Source: Pseudomonadota bacterium
GTDB taxonomy: Bacteria; Pseudomonadota; Alphaproteobacteria; Acetobacterales; Acetobacteraceae
DNA: 9,366 nt
Direction of reading: 5' to 3'
Assembly (NCBI GenBank): GCA_021808185.1
Contig: JAKBCB010000116.1
Location: 1 to 9,366 of the forward strand
In this document: positions 1-7,550 of the stretch, piece after piece
Position numbering within the stretch: position 1 is the first letter of the stretch
Layout: every line of letters begins with the position of its first letter
Program-made: the position numbers and the translations under genes
Notes under the pieces: generated by a model
Databases searched by the model: none
What the model was told of the DNA's origin: nothing
What the model saw: the letters and a program-made list of their open reading frames with translations, nothing else

Positions 1-2698
1 GGCGCAACCCCACCAGGGTCGGGCGTTGCGGGTCGAGCAAGGCCGGCCGCTGCGCGAGCGCGCGGCCGATGAAGTCCTTCTTTGTGGACAGCATCCTGGC
101 CATGCCGAGATCGCGCGCCGTGGTCTGGCCGTTCAGTTCGCCGCCAGCGGGATGGCCCTTTTCGATGCGCATGGTGCCCAGCGCCTCCAGCCCGTAGGGC
201 ACGATGCCGTAAGCGGCGCCGGCCTGCATGATCTTGCGGATCAGCGCATCGCCGCACGACGCCGGCACGCCGATTTCGTAGGCACGCTCGCCGGAAAACG
301 AGATGCGGAACAAGCGTGTCTCGACACCGCCGAGGGCGGAGAAGGTTCCCGCCGCCATGAAGGGAAAGGCGGCGTCCGAGACATCGCCCGCGTCGAGCAC
401 GGCGGCGATCACCTCGCGGGATTTCGGGCCGGCGACGGCGAATTGCGCCCAGCGGTCGGTGACGGAAACGAACGCCACCCGCCATTCGGGGTGCAGTACC
501 TGATGGGCGAATTCCAGGTGTTGCAGCACGCGCGGCGCGTTGGCCGTCGTCGTCGTCATGATCCAGCGATCGTCGCCGAGCCGCGCCGTGGTCCCGTCGT
601 CGAACACGAACCCGTCCTCGCGCAGCATCACGCCGTAGCGCGTGCGCCCGACCGGCAGGGTCGAGAACGTGCTGGTGTAAACAAAATCCAGCAGTTTGCC
701 CGCGTCGGGGCCGACGATCTCGATCTTGCCGAGCGTGGACACATCGCAGACGCCGACGCCGGAGCGCACCGTGTTGACCTCACGCACGGTCGATTGCAGC
801 CAGTCTGCCTCGCCCGGCATCGGAAACCATTGCGCGCGCAGCCATGGCCCGGTTTCGATCCACGCGGCCTTCTGCTCATCGGCCCAGCGATGGCCGGGCG
901 TCAGGCGAACGGGGCGGAAATCCTGGCCGCGATGATGCCCCGCGAGCGCCCCGATGGCGACCGGCGTGTACGGCGGACGGAACATGGTGGTTCCCGTCTC
1001 CGCCATCGACTTTCCGGTCAGCGCCGCCATCGCCGCCATGCCGGCGACGCCGCCGGTCTTGCCCTGGTCGGTCGCCATGCCGTGCGTGGTGTAGCGCTTC
1101 ATGTGCTCGACGCGGACATAGCCTTCGCGGTGTGCCAGGGCGATGTCCTTGTCGGTGACATCGTGTTGCAGATCGACGAAAGCCTTCTGCCGCGCTCCGG
1201 GGATGATCCAGATCGGCGCATTGTTGGCCGCCGTGTCCTCGCTCCGCGGCGGCGGGAGGGCGGGGCCGGGAAATCCCGCGGCCTCGGCGGCGATGTGGCC
1301 TGCGCGGGCCCCCTCCGCGAGGCACGTCGCGGTGGAAAACTGCCCGACAGCGGCGCCAACCACGACCATGCCCGGCGGTGGAGTGCCAGGCAGGAACGCG
1401 GCGAGATCCTCGCTCCACACCGGCTTCGCGCCCAGATGCGAGGCGAGATGCACCGCCGGGTTCCAGCCACCCGAGACAGCGAGCAAATCGGCGGGCAGGC
1501 GCAGCCGCGCGCCGGCGGCATCCTCGACATCCACGCCCCAAAGGCCGGTTCCGCCCAGCGTGCCGGTGACGCGGCCGGCGGGAAGCACGCGGGCACCGAG
1601 GCGCGCGGCCAGTTGCAGATGCGCGGCGGCAATGTCCGCCCGCCGGTCCACCACGGCGGCGACTTCGACGTTGCTGCGTGCAAGTTCGGCCACCGTGCGC
1701 CAGCCGTCATCGCCGCTGGTGACGACGACGGCGGATTTTCCGGGGGCGACGGCGTAGCGGTTGAGGTAGGTTCGCACCGCCCCGGACAGCATCACGCCCG
1801 GCCGATCGTTGCCGCCGAACACCGCCAGCCGTTCGGTGGCGCCGGCCGCCAGCACCGCGCGCTTGGCCACGATCCGCCACGAGCGTTGCCGAGGCTCGTG
1901 CGCGTCGGGCACCGGCTTGTGGTCGGCGACGCGTTCGAGGGCGCCATAGGTGCCGTGGTCGTACGCGCCGAACACCGTGGTGCGGGTCAGGATGCGCACG
2001 TCCGGATAGTCGCGCAGCGTGGCTTCGGCGGCGTCCGCCCAGGCCACGCCGGGCTGGCCGTCGATCTCCGCCGGATCGGAGAGCAGCCGCCCGCCCAGAC
2101 GATGGTCGGCCTCGCACAAAACCACGCGCGCGCCATGCCGCCCGGCGGCCAGCGCGGCGGCAAGCCCCGCCGGGCCGGCGCCGATCACCAGCACGTCGCA
2201 GAACAGAGTTTCTTTCGCGTAGTGGTCCGGGTCGGCAACGCCCGAGGCGCGACCCAGGCCGGCTGCGCGGCGGATCATCGGCTCGTACAGCTTTTCCCAC
2301 CACGCGGCGGGCCACATGAAGGTCTTGTAGTAGAAGCCCGCGGGAAACAGCGGTGACAGCAGCGAGTTCACCGCCAGCAGATCGAACCGCAGCGAGGGAA
2401 AGCGGTTCTGGCTGCCCGCCTGCAACCCGTCGAACAGTTCGACGAGAGTCGCGGGAATGTTCGGCTCACGCCGCGCCCCGGTCCGCAGTTCCACCAGCGC
2501 GTTCGGCTCCTCCGCCCCGGCGCTGAGGACGCCGCGCGGGCGGTGGTATTTGAAGGAACGACCGAACAATCTCTCGCCGTTGGCGAGCAGCGCGGAGGCG
2601 AGCGTGTCGCCCGGATGGCCGGTATAGGTGTGGCCGTCGAACACGAAGCGGATGGTGCTGGCACGGTCGATCAGGCCGCCGGTCGGAAGGCGGCTCAT
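1..2698 (-). CDS. mgdC: N-methylglutamate dehydrogenase subunit C (sarcosine oxidase alpha-like), 3' end beyond window
   Basis: This is the large subunit of a heterotetrameric sarcosine-oxidase-type enzyme. Here it probably oxidises N-methylglutamate to glutamate and hands the methyl carbon to tetrahydrofolate or releases formaldehyde. I translated the reverse strand from ATG 2698 to about residue 679 and spot-checked the rest: about 899 codons are open with no stop, and the frame is still open at base 1. The family is usually nearer 950-1000 residues, so roughly the last 50-100 are missing. Residues 14-100 resemble the ferredoxin-like N-terminal domain but hold no cysteines, so no Fe-S cluster is expected there. 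A dinucleotide-binding motif, GAGPAG, lies at 173-178. A second flavoprotein-type segment (VVVGAAVGQFSTATCLAEG) lies near 444-462. From about 585 onward the protein looks like the GcvT/aminomethyltransferase folate-binding domain, with SFSGERAYEIG near 799-809. The start overlaps the mgdB stop as ATGA, with a GGAG ribosome binding site at 2706-2709. True sarcosine oxidase alpha is the main alternative; the mgs and gmaS neighbours argue against it. Confidence 0.92.
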   Translation of the reverse strand, partial: MSRLPTGGLIDRASTIRFVFDGHTYTGHPGDTLASALLANGERLFGRSFKYHRPRGVLSAGAEEPNALVELRTGARREPNIPATLVELFDGLQAGSQNRFPSLRFDLLAVNSLLSPLFPAGFYYKTFMWPAAWWEKLYEPMIRRAAGLGRASGVADPDHYAKETLFCDVLVIGAGPAGLAAALAAGRHGARVVLCEADHRLGGRLLSDPAEIDGQPGVAWADAAEATLRDYPDVRILTRTTVFGAYDHGTYGALERVADHKPVPDAHEPRQRSWRIVAKRAVLAAGATERLAVFGGNDRPGVMLSGAVRTYLNRYAVAPGKSAVVVTSGDDGWRTVAELARSNVEVAAVVDRRADIAAAHLQLAARLGARVLPAGRVTGTLGGTGLWGVDVEDAAGARLRLPADLLAVSGGWNPAVHLASHLGAKPVWSEDLAAFLPGTPPPGMVVVGAAVGQFSTATCLAEGARAGHIAAEAAGFPGPALPPPRSEDTAANNAPIWIIPGARQKAFVDLQHDVTDKDIALAHREGYVRVEHMKRYTTHGMATDQGKTGGVAGMAAMAALTGKSMAETGTTMFRPPYTPVAIGALAGHHRGQDFRPVRLTPGHRWADEQKAAWIETGPWLRAQWFPMPGEADWLQSTVREVNTVRSGVGVCDVSTLGKIEIVGPDAGKLLDFVYTSTFSTLPVGRTRYGVMLREDGFVFDDGTTARLGDDRWIMTTTTANAPRVLQHLEFAHQVLHPEWRVAFVSVTDRWAQFAVAGPKSREVIAAVLDAGDVSDAAFPFMAAGTFSALGGVETRLFRISFSGERAYEIGVPASCGDALIRKIMQAGAAYGIVPYGLEALGTMRIEKGHPAGGELNGQTTARDLGMARMLSTKKDFIGRALAQRPALLDPQRPTLVGLR

Positions 2699-2955
2699 GC
2701 GCGCGCTCCGGCGGCGTCGGCGGCGGCGATGATCGTGTGGGTGCGGGTATCGCGCGTCACCACCAGCCAGCGCCGGCACCCGTTCAGGTGGTGCCAAAGT
2801 TCCTTGTGCGGGCCGAAGGGATTTTCGCGCTGATACACGTACTCGTGCCACGCGTCGGCCGGCGCGTCGGCGGCCGGGCGGGTGAGGTCGGCGGCGCCGA
2901 GGTAAAAGAACTCCTCGTTGCCACGCTCGCCGCAATGGGGGCAGGGGATGCGCAT
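2695..2955 (-). CDS. mgdB: N-methylglutamate dehydrogenase subunit B (sarcosine oxidase delta-like, zinc-binding)
   Basis: A small 86-residue subunit of the SoxD family, the usual size for the family. In heterotetrameric sarcosine oxidase the delta subunit is structural and carries one zinc ion. The likely ligands are visible: CPHC at residues 5-8 and an H-x3-C pair at H56 and C60, which matches the Cys-Cys-His-Cys pattern of the family. The segment around WHEYVYQRENPFGPHKELW (residues 36-54) is typical of SoxD. The gene starts 13 bases after mgdA and ends in a 4-base ATGA overlap with mgdC, so its product should be made together with its partners. No strong Shine-Dalgarno sequence precedes its ATG, which suggests coupling to mgdA translation. 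Family assignment is firm; the N-methylglutamate rather than sarcosine role comes from the operon. Confidence 0.92.
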   Translation of the reverse strand: MRIPCPHCGERGNEEFFYLGAADLTRPAADAPADAWHEYVYQRENPFGPHKELWHHLNGCRRWLVVTRDTRTHTIIAAADAAGARA

Positions 2956-2968
2956 CAGTGCCCGGGCT

Positions 2969-4219
2969 TCAATGCAGGTTGGGCGTGGCGCCCGCGCCGC
3001 GCTCGTCGATCAGCGCGCCGGTCGCGAAGCGGTCCAGCCGGAAGGCCGAATTGATGAAATGGGCTTCATCGCGGGCGATGGTGTGGGCAAAGCACCAGCC
3101 GGACGCGGGTGTTGCCTTGAAGCCGCCGTAGCACCAGCCCGCGTTGAGAAACAGCCCGTCGATCGGCGTGCGGTCGATGATGGGCGATCCGTCCATCGAC
3201 ATGTCCATCACGCCGCCCCATTGCCGCAGCAGGCGCAGCCGGCCGATCGCGGGCATCAGCGCCATGCCGCTTTCCATCACATCCTCCACCACCGGAAGCG
3301 AGCCGCGCTGGGCATAGGAGTTGTACCCGTCGATGTCGCCGCCGAACACCAGCCCGCCCTTGTCGGACTGGCTGACATAGAAGTGTCCGGCGCCGAAGGT
3401 GATGACGCCGTCGATCAGCGGCTTGATGCCTTCGGAGACGAAGGCTTGCAGCACATGGCTTTCGATCGGCAGCCGCAATCCCGCCATCGCCGCCACGCGC
3501 GAGGAACTGCCGGCGCAGACAAGGCCGATTTTTTTCGCGCGGATCGCGCCGCGCGTCGTCTGCACGCCGGTCACGCGGCCGTTGGCCACGTCGATGCCGG
3601 TGACTTCGCAGTTCTGCACAATGTCCACGCCGCGCGTATCGGCGCCGCGCGCGAAGCCCCAGGCCACCGCGTCGTGCCGCGCGGTACCGCCACGCCGTTG
3701 CAGCAACCCGCCCCGGATCGGAAACCGCGCATTCGCGTAATCGAGGAACGGATACATGTCGCGCACCGCCGCCTCGTCCAGCAGTTCGGCATCGACGCCG
3801 TGCAGCCGCATCGCGTTGCCGCGACGCGCGTACTGGTCGCGCTGCGCGTCGCTGTGGTACAGGTTCAGCACGCCGCGCTGGCTGACCATGGCGTTGTAGT
3901 TGAAATCCTGCTCCAGCCCTTCCCAGAGCTGCATGGACTTCTCGTAGAATCGTTCGTTGCCCGGCAGCAGGTAGTTGGAGCGGATGATGGTGGTGTTCCG
4001 CCCGGCATTGCCGGAGCCGATATAGGATTTCTCCAGCACGGCGACGTTGGTGATGCCGTGTTCCTTGGCGAGATAGTATGCGGTCGCCAGCCCGTGGCCG
4101 CCGCCGCCGACGACCAGTACGTCGTATTCCGGCTTGGGCGCGGCATCGCGCCACGCCGGCTTCCAGCCGGTATGGCCACGCAAGGCCTCGCGCGCCAGGG
4201 AGAACAGGGAATAGGTCAT
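2969..4219 (-). CDS. mgdA: N-methylglutamate dehydrogenase subunit A (sarcosine oxidase beta-like flavoprotein)
   Basis: A 416-residue FAD-dependent amine oxidase subunit of the SoxB/DAO family, expected to carry the site where the N-methyl amino acid is oxidised. The N-terminus (YSLFSLAREALRGHTGW) is typical of SoxB. The Rossmann motif GGGGHG at 38-43 should bind FAD, followed by VLEKSYIGSGNAGRNTTIIR at 61-80. His182, in TARHDAVAWGFARGA, sits where the beta subunit of heterotetrameric sarcosine oxidase attaches FMN covalently, so the second flavin site looks intact. QWGGVMDMSMDGSPIIDRTP and NAGWCYGGFKATPASG near the C-terminus are also family signatures. The start at 4219 shares its A with the gmaS stop (TGATG). 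The same frame is open upstream to 5362, but that part is antisense-like shadow inside gmaS. Substrate specificity cannot be read from the sequence; the neighbouring mgs and gmaS genes make N-methylglutamate more likely than sarcosine. Confidence 0.93.
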   Translation of the reverse strand: MTYSLFSLAREALRGHTGWKPAWRDAAPKPEYDVLVVGGGGHGLATAYYLAKEHGITNVAVLEKSYIGSGNAGRNTTIIRSNYLLPGNERFYEKSMQLWEGLEQDFNYNAMVSQRGVLNLYHSDAQRDQYARRGNAMRLHGVDAELLDEAAVRDMYPFLDYANARFPIRGGLLQRRGGTARHDAVAWGFARGADTRGVDIVQNCEVTGIDVANGRVTGVQTTRGAIRAKKIGLVCAGSSSRVAAMAGLRLPIESHVLQAFVSEGIKPLIDGVITFGAGHFYVSQSDKGGLVFGGDIDGYNSYAQRGSLPVVEDVMESGMALMPAIGRLRLLRQWGGVMDMSMDGSPIIDRTPIDGLFLNAGWCYGGFKATPASGWCFAHTIARDEAHFINSAFRLDRFATGALIDERGAGATPNLH

Positions 4220-5520
4220 CAGCAATCCAGCGTCGTATCCCGCTCCCACTGCGTCAAGTGGCGGGCGTAGGCATTCCATTCCTGGGTCTTCAGTTTCACG
4301 TAGGCGTCGGAGAACGCGGCACCGAGCGCTGTGGTCAGCGTCGTGTCGGCGGCGAAGGCGCGCAGCGCGTCCAGCAGGTTCAGCGGCAGGCGGCGCGCGT
4401 CGGTCACGGTGTGGCCGAGCGCGTACATGTCGATGTCCAGGCGCCGGCCGGGGTCGCGGCGTCCCGCCAGCCCGTCCAGCCCCGCGCCCAGCAGGCCGGC
4501 TTGCAGCAGATACGGGTTGGCGGCACCGTCGGCGAGGCGGAACTCGAAGCGCCCGGCATCGGGGATGCGGATCATGTGGGTACGGTTGTTGCCGCCATAG
4601 GTGATGGTATTGGGCGACCATGTGGCGCCCGATGTCGTCACCGCCGCGTTGATGCGCTTGAAGCTGTTCACCGTCGGGTTGGTGAGCGCACACAGACCCT
4701 CGGCATGCGCCAGCACCCCGCCGATGAACTGGTACGCCAGCCCCGACAGCCCGAGTTCGCCCGTGGGGTCGGCAAAGACGTTCTGCTCGGCGCGCCACAG
4801 CGAGACATGCGCGTGACAGCCGGAGCCGGTCAGGTCCACGAACGGCTTCGGCATGAACGTGGCGCGCAGCCCATGCTTCTCCGCGATGGACTTGACCATG
4901 TATTTGAAGAACGCATGCCGGTCGGCGGTGACCAGCGCCGGGGCGTAGCGCCAGTTCATCTCGAACTGGCCGTTCGCGTCCTCGTGGTCGTTCTGGTACG
5001 GATGCCAGCCGAGTTCCAGCATCGCGTCGCAGATTTCGGTGATGACGTCGTAGCGGCGCATCAGCGCGGACTGGTCGTAGCAGGGCTTGGCCTGCCGGTC
5101 CGCCGCGTCGGCGATGGCCGAACCATCCGGCGAAATCAGGAAGAACTCGCACTCCACGCCGGTTTGCATGGCAAGCCCCTGCGCGGCGGCGGCGTCGATG
5201 GCGCGCTTGAGCACCACGCGCGGCGCCTGCTCGACTGGTTTGCCCGCCATCCATGGGTCGGCGGCGAGCCAGCCGACCTCCGGCTTCCACGGCAACTGGA
5301 TCAGGCTGTCCGGGTCGGGGATCGCCATCACGTCCGGATCGGCCGGCGTCATGTCGAGCCACGCGGCGAAACCGGCGAAACCTGCGCCCTCGGCCTGCAT
5401 CTGCGCGATGGCGGCGGCGGGCACCAGCTTGGCGCGTAGCGTGCCGAACAGGTCGGCGAAGGAGATCAGAAAATACTTGATGCCGCGCTCGCGCGCCGCC
5501 GCCGCCAGATCCATGGCCAT
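4219..5520 (-). CDS. gmaS: Gamma-glutamylmethylamide synthetase (type III glutamine synthetase-like)
   Basis: A 433-residue glutamine synthetase superfamily enzyme. In this context it should use ATP to join methylamine to glutamate, giving gamma-glutamylmethylamide, the first step of the pathway. The catalytic core is visible: metal-binding glutamates in GVECEFF (E123, E125), NDHEDANGQFEMN (177-189, with E180 and E187), TGSGCHAHVSL (231-241), NPTVNSFKR (281-289), and the NRTHMIRIP...GRFEFRLADGAANPYL stretch (312-338) with the ATP and glutamate-binding arginines. I see no counterpart of the adenylylation-tyrosine segment of GlnA, as expected for this branch. The TGA overlaps the mgdA ATG (TGATG). 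The start is ambiguous: ATG 5520 directly follows the bases TAGGGG, while ATG 5514 (two codons later) has AGGGG at 5521-5525 with 6-base spacing and may be the true start. A plain GlnT-type glutamine synthetase is the alternative. Confidence 0.9.
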   Translation of the reverse strand: MAMDLAAAARERGIKYFLISFADLFGTLRAKLVPAAAIAQMQAEGAGFAGFAAWLDMTPADPDVMAIPDPDSLIQLPWKPEVGWLAADPWMAGKPVEQAPRVVLKRAIDAAAAQGLAMQTGVECEFFLISPDGSAIADAADRQAKPCYDQSALMRRYDVITEICDAMLELGWHPYQNDHEDANGQFEMNWRYAPALVTADRHAFFKYMVKSIAEKHGLRATFMPKPFVDLTGSGCHAHVSLWRAEQNVFADPTGELGLSGLAYQFIGGVLAHAEGLCALTNPTVNSFKRINAAVTTSGATWSPNTITYGGNNRTHMIRIPDAGRFEFRLADGAANPYLLQAGLLGAGLDGLAGRRDPGRRLDIDMYALGHTVTDARRLPLNLLDALRAFAADTTLTTALGAAFSDAYVKLKTQEWNAYARHLTQWERDTTLDC

Positions 5521-5523
5521 CCC

Positions 5524-6849
5524 CTAGACACCGCCCTTGCCCGGGATCCAGCTTGTACCGGCCAGTGGCACTTGCGCCATGGCCGCCGCCTCGATGGTCA
5601 GCGCCACGAGGTCTTCCGGCTCAAGATTGTGCAGGTGGCTCTTGCCGCAGGCGCGCGCGATGGCCTGCGCCTCCAGCGTCAGCACGGCGAGGTAGTTGGC
5701 CAGCCGCCGCCCCGCCAGCACCGGGTCGAGCCGTGCGGCGAGTGCAGGGTCCTGCGTGGTGATGCCGGCCGGGTCGCGGCCTTCGTGCCAGTCGTCGTAG
5801 GCGCCCGCCGTGGTGCCGAGCGCCTGATACTCCGCCTCATGGCGCGGATCGTTGTCGCCAAGCGCCACCAGTGCCGCCGTGCCGATGGAGACAGCGTCCG
5901 CGCCGAGCGCCAGCGCCTTGGCCACGTCGGCACCGCTGCGGATGCCGCCGGAGACGATCAACTGCACCTTGCGGTGCATGCCCAGTTCCTGCAACGCGGC
6001 CACAGCCGGGCGGATGGCGGCGAGCGTGGGGATGCCGACATGCTCGATGAACACGTCCTGCGTCGCCGCCGTGCCGCCCTGCATGCCGTCGATCACCACC
6101 ACGTCCGCACCGGATTTCACCGCCAGTGCCGTGTCGTAGTACGGCCGCGAGGCGCCGACCTTCACGTAGATCGGCTTGCGCCAGTCGGTGATCTCGCGCA
6201 ATTCCGCGATCTTGATTTCCAGGTCGTCCGGCCCCGTCCAGTCCGGATGGCGGCAGGCGCTGCGCTGGTCGATGCCTTCCGGCAGCGTGCGCATCTCGGC
6301 CACGCGGGGGGAAATTTTTTGGCCGAGCAGCATTCCGCCGCCGCCCGGCTTGGCGCCCTGGCCGACGACGATCTCGATCGCGTCAGCGCGGCGGAGGTCG
6401 TCCGGGTTCATGCCGTAGCGCGAGGGCAGGTATTGATACACCAGGGTTCGCGAGTGTCCGCGTTCCTCGTCGGTCATGCCGCCGTCACCGGTGGTGGTCG
6501 AGGTGCCGGCCAGCGTGGCGCCGCGCCCCAGCGCCTCCTTGGCCTGGGCCGAGAGCGAGCCGAAACTCATGCCGGCGATGGTGATCGGGATTTTCAGCGC
6601 GATCGGTTCCTTGGCAAAGCGCGCGCCGAGGACCACGCTCGTCTCGCACCGCTCGCGGTACCCCTCCAGCGGGTAGCGGCTGATGGAGGCGCCGAGGAAC
6701 AGCAGGTCGTCGAAATTCGGCAGCTTGCGCTTCGCGCCGCCGCCGCGAATGTCGTAGATGCCGGTCGCGGCCGCCCGCCGGATTTCGGCCAGTGTCGCGG
6801 GATCGAAGGTGGCGGAAAAGCGCGGCAGCGTGCGCGGCGTGGTGTCCAT
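5524..6849 (-). CDS. mgsC: N-methylglutamate synthase subunit C (FMN-binding glutamate synthase domain, GlxD-like)
   Basis: A 441-residue TIM-barrel protein matching the FMN-binding central domain of glutamate synthase (GltB). It should bind FMN and build N-methylglutamate from 2-oxoglutarate and the methylamino group released by the amidotransferase partner. Visible motifs are GMSFGSLSAQAKEAL (93-107), TTTGDGGM (118-125), GQGAKPGGGGML (163-174), DGMQGGTAATQ (254-264), SGGIRSGADVAKALALGADAV (300-320) and AGITTQDP (361-368). The CX5CX4C cysteine cluster that holds the [3Fe-4S] centre of GltB is absent: the only cysteines are 68, 199 and 401. The ATG at 6849 shares its A with the mgsB stop (TGATG). 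The frame stays open upstream to 7665, but that part overlaps mgsB and mgsA and lacks family sequence. The gene ends with TAG three bases before gmaS. A GlxD protein of other function is the alternative. Confidence 0.92.
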   Translation of the reverse strand: MDTTPRTLPRFSATFDPATLAEIRRAAATGIYDIRGGGAKRKLPNFDDLLFLGASISRYPLEGYRERCETSVVLGARFAKEPIALKIPITIAGMSFGSLSAQAKEALGRGATLAGTSTTTGDGGMTDEERGHSRTLVYQYLPSRYGMNPDDLRRADAIEIVVGQGAKPGGGGMLLGQKISPRVAEMRTLPEGIDQRSACRHPDWTGPDDLEIKIAELREITDWRKPIYVKVGASRPYYDTALAVKSGADVVVIDGMQGGTAATQDVFIEHVGIPTLAAIRPAVAALQELGMHRKVQLIVSGGIRSGADVAKALALGADAVSIGTAALVALGDNDPRHEAEYQALGTTAGAYDDWHEGRDPAGITTQDPALAARLDPVLAGRRLANYLAVLTLEAQAIARACGKSHLHNLEPEDLVALTIEAAAMAQVPLAGTSWIPGKGGV

Positions 6850-7550
6850 CAATAGGCCGCCGCGTGATCGACGTGGAACTGATAGAGCAGGCGTGAGGAA
6901 CCGTAGCGGCGGAACGCGCCGACATCGACTTCCCCGGCGAGCCCGGCCGCCGCCAGTTTCGCGAACAGTTCGGCACGATTTGCGTCGCGCATCGGCTTTT
7001 CCACGCAGTCGGTGCCGAGGTTGGCGACATGCCCGCGGACATACAGATGCGCCTCGTAGATGGAGTCGCCGAAACTGTCGCCCGCGTCGCCCAGCACGAC
7101 CAGCGTTCCGGCCTGCGCCATGAACGCCGACATGTGACCGACCGAGCCTTTCACCACGATGTCCGCACCCTTGAGCGAGATCCCGCAGCGCGCGCCGGCA
7201 TTGCCGCCGATCAGCAGCAGCCCGCCATGCGCGCTCGCCCCGGCGGACTGGCTCGCGTCGCCGCGCACCTCCACCCGCCCGGACATCATGTTCTCCGCCA
7301 CCCCGGTGCCGGCGTTGCCGTGCACCACCACGGTGGCCATCTGGTTCATGCCGGCGCAGTAGTAACCGGCATGGCCCATGATCTCGACCGTGACCGGGGC
7401 GAGCAGCCCGGCGGCGAGGGCGTGGCGTCCGCCCGGGTTGAGCACACGCCACGCGGTCATGTTGGTGTCGGGCGAGAGCGCGTGCAGGGCTGCGTTCAGG
7501 TCGCGCACGCTGGTATCGGCCAGATCGACGGTCTGCGGCTCCGGGGTCAT
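6849..7550 (-). CDS. mgsB: N-methylglutamate synthase subunit B (GXGXG beta-helix, GltB C-terminal domain, GlxC-like)
   Basis: A 233-residue protein corresponding to the C-terminal GXGXG domain of glutamate synthase, here a free subunit. In GltB this right-handed beta-helix is structural and links the amidotransferase and synthase sites; the same role is inferred here between MgsA and MgsC. The repeat is clear: a turn glycine recurs at residues 59, 78, 97, 116, 135, 154 and 173, exactly every 19 residues, in short units such as GHAG, GNAG, GDAS, GNAG, GSVG and GDAG. The C-terminal tail (about 190-233) leaves the helix and ends near RLLYQFHVDHAAAY. ATG 7550 is preferred over the upstream in-frame start at 7601 because it gives a 4-base ATGA overlap with mgsA and avoids 17 extra residues encoded inside mgsA. 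No strong ribosome binding site is seen, so translational coupling is likely. Confidence 0.91.
   Translation of the reverse strand: MTPEPQTVDLADTSVRDLNAALHALSPDTNMTAWRVLNPGGRHALAAGLLAPVTVEIMGHAGYYCAGMNQMATVVVHGNAGTGVAENMMSGRVEVRGDASQSAGASAHGGLLLIGGNAGARCGISLKGADIVVKGSVGHMSAFMAQAGTLVVLGDAGDSFGDSIYEAHLYVRGHVANLGTDCVEKPMRDANRAELFAKLAAAGLAGEVDVGAFRRYGSSRLLYQFHVDHAAAY

Noticed and set aside
26..2356. 776-codon open frame on the plus strand
   Set aside because: It lies fully antisense to mgdC. High-GC codon use suppresses stops in this frame, and the translation is Arg/His/Gly/Ala-rich with no recognisable domain. The minus-strand frame reads as a clear SoxA-type protein throughout.
2695..4219. 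Ordinary sarcosine oxidase operon (soxBDAG)
   Set aside because: The subunits fit the family, but the directly coupled mgsABC and gmaS genes point to N-methylglutamate. No glyA- or purU-like gene of typical sarcosine operons is visible in this window.
2918..4270. 450-codon open frame on the plus strand
   Set aside because: Antisense to mgdA, low-complexity composition rich in His, Arg and Ala, and no motif. A shadow of the real gene.
4220..5362. N-terminal extension of mgdA up to 5362
   Set aside because: The frame stays open through gmaS but the extra sequence is arginine-rich and unlike SoxB. The family N-terminus begins exactly at 4219 with a TGATG junction.
4078..5439. 453-codon open frame on the plus strand
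   Set aside because: Antisense to gmaS, which carries full glutamine synthetase motifs in the opposite direction. No ribosome binding site or family sequence supports it.
5572..6855. 427-codon open frame on the plus strand
   Set aside because: Antisense to mgsC, with a composition typical of GC-rich shadow frames.
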